The notes below the pieces were generated by a model. That model was not told the origin of the DNA. It searched no databases and saw nothing but the letters and a program-made list of their open reading frames with translations. From Pelomonas sp. Root405 (lineage in GTDB: Bacteria > Pseudomonadota > Gammaproteobacteria > Burkholderiales > Burkholderiaceae_C): DNA of 64,000 bases. A program made the translations under genes and the position numbers. Shown one piece after another: positions 59,772 to 64,000 of the stretch (position 1 is the first letter of the stretch; every line of letters starts with the position of its first letter). The stretch is from NCBI RefSeq assembly GCF_001425165.1, contig NZ_LMDU01000003.1:54766-118765 (forward strand), in the 5' to 3' direction.

Positions 59772-61162
59772 GGCCGCATCAACACCTGACCCTGCTGGGC
59801 GCGACCTGTACGCTGCTGCTGGCCGGCTGCGGCAGCCTGGTGCCGGCGCGCGACCCGAGCACGCCGCCGCTGCGCGAGGATTTCCGCGTGAGCGCCACGC
59901 CGGTACAGGCCACGGCCGTGGCGCATGAATGGGACGGCTTCTTCGCCGACGCCCGGCTGCGCCAGGTCGTGGGCGTCGCGCTGGCGCAAAACCGCAGCCT
60001 GCGCGCAAGCGCCGCCGCGGTGGAGCGGGTGCGTGCGCAGTACCGCATCGCCGAGGCCGACCGCATTCCCGACCTGAACGCCAGCGCCTCGGCCAGCCGC
60101 CAGCGCGCGGCCGGCGGGGTCACCGCCAGCAGCTACAGCGTCAACCTCGGCCTGGCCAGCTATGAGATCGACCTGTTCGACCGCCTGGGCAGCCTGGAGG
60201 GCGCGGCCCTGGCGCGCTACCTGGCCCAGCAGGAAACGCAGCGCAGCGCGCAGCTCAGCCTGGTGGCCGAGGTGAGCAATGCCTGGCTGTCCCTGGCCGC
60301 CGAGCAGCAGCGCCTGGCCCTGGCACTGCAGCTGCGCGACAGCCAGCAGCGCAGCCTGTCGCTGATCGACCAGCGCCACCGCCTCGGCGCCGCCTCGGGC
60401 CTGGAACTCGCCCGCGCCCGCACCGCTTTCGAGGCGGCGCGTGGCGAGGCTACGCGGTCCTTGAGCGCTGTCACGCAGGCGCGCCTGCAGCTGGAACTGC
60501 TGGCCGGCCAACCGCTGCCCGACAGCCTGCTGCCGGCCGCCCAGGACCTGCAGGCTCTGACCGCACTGCCAGCCATCCCGCCGGGCTTGCCGGCCGAGGT
60601 CCTGTTGCAGCGCCCGGACCTGCGCGCGGCCGAGCAGCAATTGCAGGCCGCGGCCTTCGACGTTGGCGCAGCCCGCGCGGCCCGCTTCCCGCGCCTGACG
60701 CTGACGGCCAGCGCCGGCACCCGCAGCCCCGACCTCGACGGCCTGTTCAAGACCGGCAGCGGCGTCTGGAGCGTGTTGCCGCAGATCGACCTGCCGCTCT
60801 TCGACGGCGGGGCCCGCGCGGCCCAGGTCGAGGTCACCCAGGCCAGCCGCCGCCAGGCCCTGGCCAACTACGAGGCCGCGCTGCAATCCGCCTTCCGCGA
60901 GGTGGCCGATGCGCTGGCCGTGCGCGACGGCCTGGCCGAACGCCTGGACGCCCAGCAGGCCCAGGTGGCTGCCGCGGCGCAGACCCTGCGGCTGGCCGAG
61001 GAAAGCTACCGCCTGGGCGGCAGCAGCCAGCTCGAACTGCTGGACGCCCAGCGCCAGTTCGCCAGCGCCCAGCAGGCGCTGGTGAGCCTGCGCCAGATCG
61101 AACAGGCCAATCGCGTCACGCTGCTGCGCGCGCTCGGCGGGCGTTGGGCGCCGGCGAGCTAA
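59768..61162 (+). CDS. RND outer-membrane factor (OprM/NodT family lipoprotein)
   Basis: A 464-aa outer-membrane channel lipoprotein with lipobox LLLAGC (C21). Two OEP repeats are visible: VGVALAQNRSLRASAAAVERVRAQYRIAEADRIPDL in the first half and VLLQRPDLRAAEQQLQAAAFDVGAARAARFPRL in the second, plus LGGSSQLELLDAQRQFASA near the end. The ATG at 59768 overlaps the permease TGA. It completes the tripartite pump. Confidence 0.94.
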   Translation: MRPHQHLTLLGATCTLLLAGCGSLVPARDPSTPPLREDFRVSATPVQATAVAHEWDGFFADARLRQVVGVALAQNRSLRASAAAVERVRAQYRIAEADRIPDLNASASASRQRAAGGVTASSYSVNLGLASYEIDLFDRLGSLEGAALARYLAQQETQRSAQLSLVAEVSNAWLSLAAEQQRLALALQLRDSQQRSLSLIDQRHRLGAASGLELARARTAFEAARGEATRSLSAVTQARLQLELLAGQPLPDSLLPAAQDLQALTALPAIPPGLPAEVLLQRPDLRAAEQQLQAAAFDVGAARAARFPRLTLTASAGTRSPDLDGLFKTGSGVWSVLPQIDLPLFDGGARAAQVEVTQASRRQALANYEAALQSAFREVADALAVRDGLAERLDAQQAQVAAAAQTLRLAEESYRLGGSSQLELLDAQRQFASAQQALVSLRQIEQANRVTLLRALGGRWAPAS

Positions 61163-61266
61163 CGCCACGTCAGTGGTTCATGGTGCCGTCGCACCGGGCG
61201 CGGTCCATCAATCTGCGGGCCGAGCGCCGGGCCTGCGGTGCGCCAGAGGCCCAGGCCTTCCGTAGG

Positions 61267-61294
61267 CACAAGCAGTCCGCAGGGACTGCCTGTG
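61267..61294 (+). terminator. Possible terminator hairpin after the efflux operon
   Basis: A 12-bp stem with one mismatch (cacaagcagtcc / gggactgcctgtg region) and a 4-nt loop lies about 105 nt after the outer-membrane factor stop. No T-run follows, so it may be rho-dependent or simply a repeat hairpin. The rest of the 61163-61435 gap shows no gene. Confidence 0.35.
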
Positions 61295-61435
61295 TCCGAC
61301 TCCCATAAGGCGGGCGACGATGGACAGACCGCTCATGTACCGGTAGGCGGTTTCCTGCAGGCCATGGCGACTTCCTCCGCTGGGCTGCACCGCGTGATAG
61401 GCACATGCTGGTCGCCTTCCAACCAGGAGATCACC

Positions 61436-61657
61436 ATGCCGTTCTTGTCCAAACTCGCTGAGATCAAACGCCGTGACGACCGCCGGCCCGGCTTTCCGGG
61501 CGAGCATCTCGTGACCTTCGGTGTCGGTGCGCTGCTGCTGATGGCCTCGGGCCGTGCACGCGGTCCAGCGATGCGTTGGATCGGCCGCACTCTGGGCACG
61601 TCCTTCATCGCCCGTTCGGCGGCCGGCCGAGACGGGGTGAGGCGGCTGGTGCGCTGA
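61436..61657 (+). CDS. Small uncharacterised protein (73 aa)
   Basis: A 73-aa basic protein beginning MPFLSKLAEIKRRDDRRPGF, with one short hydrophobic stretch (HLVTFGVGALLLMASG) and an Arg-rich C-terminus. AGGAG 7-8 nt upstream of the ATG at 61436 makes this start much more likely than the longer in-frame one. It could be a small membrane-associated protein. Function unknown. Confidence 0.6.
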   Translation: MPFLSKLAEIKRRDDRRPGFPGEHLVTFGVGALLLMASGRARGPAMRWIGRTLGTSFIARSAAGRDGVRRLVR

Positions 61658-61867
61658 CGGTGCCGTGGCCGCCCCGGAGTTAGTGCGGCCCTGGGAGAAG
61701 CGGCCGTCCGGGGTCGCAATGCCGGCTCGATGCGCGAGCCAACCGGCTGGGCACACTGGCTGCCGGGCCACCTTCTGCTTGGTCGGTTTCACTGACCCTG
61801 AGGTCGAATGCCTTCTTGCGATGCCCGCGGACCGTCCGGGCCAGACCAACCCGTGGCAAAGAGCTTC

Positions 61868-62707
61868 ATGAATCGAGATCCATCGTCTGACCGCGAGACA
61901 CGCCAGGTCGCCGGACTGGACGTGCTCATCGAGGGCGCCGGGGACCGAACCGTCGTGATGATTCACGGCTGGCCGGACACGGCCGCATTGTGGGCGCCGC
62001 AGGTGGCGGCGCTGCGCGGTCGCGTGCGCTGCGTGCGCTTCACGCTGCCGGGTTTTGACCGCCGGCACGAGCGCCGCATCTACGACCTCGACGAGATCCT
62101 CTCGATCCTGCAGCAGATTGCCGACAACGTCTGCCCCGACCGGCCAGTCACGTTGCTGCTGCATGACTGGGGCTGCGTGTTTGGCTACCGCTTTGCGCAG
62201 GCATATCCCGAGCGGGTGGAGGCCATCATGGCCTTGGACGTAGGCGACGCAGGCTCCAAGGCGCATCTCGCCAGCCTGGGCCTCGCCAGCAAGCTCGGCA
62301 TTGCCAGCTACCAGCTCGCCCTGGCGCTTGCCTGGCCGCTGCCGGCGGCACAAGGCGATGCGGTGAGCCGACGCATAGCGCGCTGGGCGAAGGCGCCGAG
62401 CGACATGCGCCGGGTCGGATCGCACATGAACTACCCCTATGTCGTGCAGTGGGCGGGCGGCTACGGCAGCCGGCCCTTCGAGCCGCATTGCCCGATGCTG
62501 TTCGCCTACGGCACCCGCAAGCCGTTCATGTTTCATTCCGCCGCCTGGCTGGCTGCCCTGCAGGGGCGGCCAGGCAACGAGGTGCTGGCGTTCGATACGG
62601 GCCACTGGGTCAGTCATGACGCGGCGGCTGAGTTCAATGCCGCACTGCTGAGCTGGCTGGACCGGACTCACGCGCGAACCGCGGCGCGGGCGAGCAAAGC
62701 GGCGTGA
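61868..62707 (+). CDS. Alpha/beta-fold hydrolase (Asp nucleophile, epoxide hydrolase-like)
   Basis: A 279-aa alpha/beta hydrolase. The oxyanion motif HGWPDT (33-38), the nucleophile elbow LLHDWGCVFG (D100 in place of Ser) and the C-terminal TGHWVSHD with the catalytic His are visible. An Asp nucleophile points to the epoxide hydrolase/haloalkane dehalogenase branch. I chose the ATG at 61868 (MNRDPSSD). No signal peptide. It stands alone between the small protein and the transposase; substrate unknown. Confidence 0.85.
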   Translation: MNRDPSSDRETRQVAGLDVLIEGAGDRTVVMIHGWPDTAALWAPQVAALRGRVRCVRFTLPGFDRRHERRIYDLDEILSILQQIADNVCPDRPVTLLLHDWGCVFGYRFAQAYPERVEAIMALDVGDAGSKAHLASLGLASKLGIASYQLALALAWPLPAAQGDAVSRRIARWAKAPSDMRRVGSHMNYPYVVQWAGGYGSRPFEPHCPMLFAYGTRKPFMFHSAAWLAALQGRPGNEVLAFDTGHWVSHDAAAEFNAALLSWLDRTHARTAARASKAA

Positions 62708-62903
62708 TCTGACTTCTCAGCGCAATCGCGCGTCGCGTTGTTAGAGATTGCTCGAGCGGCGGGGTCGGTTCAATACAGCCCTTGGCGGCCGCCGGGCAAG
62801 TGTCGCCTTTGTCTCCATCAACGGCCGCGCAACGGTCGTCGGCTTCAGGGCTGGTTGCTGTCGTTGGCTGTTGGCACCTGAGAGTCCGCAAAGTGCGGCG
62901 GAT

Positions 62904-63890
62904 TCAACCGGTCATCGCAACACATTCGCTGAATCGCTCAGCGGGCGTTTGGAAGCCGAGCGTTTTGCGCGGCCTCTCGTTCAATTGTCTGGCGATCGAA
63001 TTGAGCTTGGCCTGAGAGTAGCCGGAGATGTCGATGCCTTTCGGCATGTACTGCCTGAGCAGCCCATTGGTGTTCTCGTTGCTGCCCCGCTGCCAAGGGC
63101 TTTGTGGGTCACAGAAGTAGACCTGGATGTCGGTGGCCATGGTGAATCGCTTGTGCCCATGCATCTCCGTGCCTCGATCCCAGGTGAGCGATTTGTAGAG
63201 CTCCTGCGGCAGCTTGCGGGCATGCTTGATGAGCGCGTTGACGACCGTCTGCGAATCCTTGCCGTTCAGCTTCACCAGCATCACGTATCTCGTTTGGCGT
63301 TCGACCAGCGTCGCGATCTGGCTGTTGCCGCTGCCGAAGACCAGGTCTCCTTCCCAATGACCAGGCACCGCCCGGTCCTCGACTGACGCGGGCCGATCGC
63401 TGATCGACACCGCGTCGACGATCTGGCCATGTATCGCAGTCTTCTGCGTGTAGGAACGCGAGCGACGCATGCCGCGCGTGCGCCGCAGATGCTCCAGCAG
63501 CTCCTTCTTCAAGGCGCCACGCGCTTGAATGAACAGGCTGCGATAGATCGTCTCGTGTGACACGTGAAGGCTCTGGTCGTTCGGATAAGTATGCTGGAGC
63601 CAGCCCGCGATTTGCTCTGGCGACCACAGCATCCGCAGCATGTCCGCCACGATGCCAGCCAGCGCCCGGTTCTTGGCCAGTTTGCAGAGCTTCGGTCGAA
63701 GAGCGCGTTCCCATGCAGCCTGGTCTGCCAAGGTTGCCCGATAGCCGTGCTGGCCGCCGTTGCGACAGATCTCCCGGCTGATCGTCGACGGCGCCCTGCC
63801 GAGTTGAACGGCGATCGAACGCATCGACTGCCCCGCCATCAGCGCACGCGAGATCTCTTCTCTCTCCGCCAGAGTCAACGCGGTTGGCAA
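62904..63890 (-). CDS. IS30-family transposase
   Basis: A 328-aa DDE transposase of the IS30 family. An N-terminal helix-turn-helix (LTLAEREEISRALMAGQSMRSIAVQLGRAPSTISREI) and a catalytic core with GHWEGDLVFG, LTWDRGTEM and SPWQRGSNENTNGLLRQY supply the three acidic residues. A C-terminal RPRKTLGFQTPAE box is present. The frame is intact and the apparent start is TTG at 63890. I could not find convincing terminal inverted repeats in the flanks, so element ends are not defined. The flank 63891-64000 shows no gene before the window edge. Confidence 0.92.
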   Translation of the reverse strand: MPTALTLAEREEISRALMAGQSMRSIAVQLGRAPSTISREICRNGGQHGYRATLADQAAWERALRPKLCKLAKNRALAGIVADMLRMLWSPEQIAGWLQHTYPNDQSLHVSHETIYRSLFIQARGALKKELLEHLRRTRGMRRSRSYTQKTAIHGQIVDAVSISDRPASVEDRAVPGHWEGDLVFGSGNSQIATLVERQTRYVMLVKLNGKDSQTVVNALIKHARKLPQELYKSLTWDRGTEMHGHKRFTMATDIQVYFCDPQSPWQRGSNENTNGLLRQYMPKGIDISGYSQAKLNSIARQLNERPRKTLGFQTPAERFSECVAMTG

Positions 63891-64000
63891 CGTCGACGCT
63901 CGGGCTGAGCTAGCCCCCTGAATGACCGGACACGGTCCATCGCTTATCTTTGAGGATAGGAGTAGGACTGTGAATATGACTAGGCGGACGGAGTCTGTAG

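Noticed and set aside
56463..60008. 1181-aa minus-strand open frame opposite the RND permease
   Set aside because: His/Gly/Arg-rich antisense shadow of an intact AcrB-type gene; no family resemblance.
61211..61232. gggccgagcgccgggcc block also found near 32504
   Set aside because: Short GC-rich match that is expected by chance or from minor repeats; no structure around it.
62708..64000. Terminal inverted repeats of the IS30 element
   Set aside because: Comparison of both flanks by eye gave only scattered matches (for example ccggtcat near both ends), not enough to define element ends.

Overview
This 64 kb window is high-GC chromosomal DNA whose gene content points to a beta-proteobacterium of the Burkholderiales (Roseateles/Mitsuaria/Rubrivivax-like). 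The assignment is inferred from the imp-type T6SS, a caa3-type oxidase with a subunit I-III fusion and the overall base composition; no rRNA is present to confirm it.

Layout. (1) 1-3.4 kb: two secreted glycoside hydrolases, a GH5 endoglucanase and a GH39 beta-xylosidase-like enzyme. (2) 3.4-41.2 kb: one large type VI secretion locus in several transcription units. Minus-strand unit A runs from tssK through tssL, tssM, tagF, a TssB-TssC-like fusion and two unknown genes. An OmpA-type gene lies divergent to it. Unit B covers clpV, vgrG, a DUF4123 adaptor, two large unknown proteins, the FHA protein, a PP2C phosphatase, a DUF4280 PAAR-like protein and a lysine-rich protein. Unit C covers tssA, tssB, tssC, three hcp-type genes, a zinc-ribbon protein, tagJ, tssE, a small protein, tssF and tssG. 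On the plus strand follow the Ser/Thr kinase, an unknown gene and an ECF sigma factor. I see every core T6SS component except TssJ. (3) 41.3-42.9 kb: an initiator tRNA-fMet whose 3' end and terminator are duplicated 1.4 kb downstream, enclosing a broken McrC restriction gene and a RelE/ParE toxin-antitoxin pair. (4) 42.9-53.2 kb: DUF3597 and PhoX-like genes, then a respiratory cluster (caa3 oxidase, c-type cytochromes, cytochrome b561, CtaG) and a PQQ-type sugar dehydrogenase. (5) 53.2-61.2 kb: a BaeSR-like two-component system divergent from a tripartite RND efflux operon. (6) 61.4-64 kb: a small protein, an alpha/beta hydrolase and an IS30-family transposase.

Main new observation. Six T6SS-locus promoter regions (upstream of tssK, the OmpA-type gene, clpV, tssA, the kinase gene and the gene before the sigma factor) share GGAAC-N15-GTCACTCA or a close variant, always with exactly 15 nt between the blocks. 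Two weaker copies have N16. This is an ECF-type -35/-10 signature, and an ECF sigma gene sits at the end of the locus. The natural reading is that this sigma factor, perhaps linked to the adjacent kinase, switches on the whole secretion system. At tssK/OmpA the two -35 blocks abut as one palindrome. No promoter assay or database search could be run; family calls are from sequence recognition.
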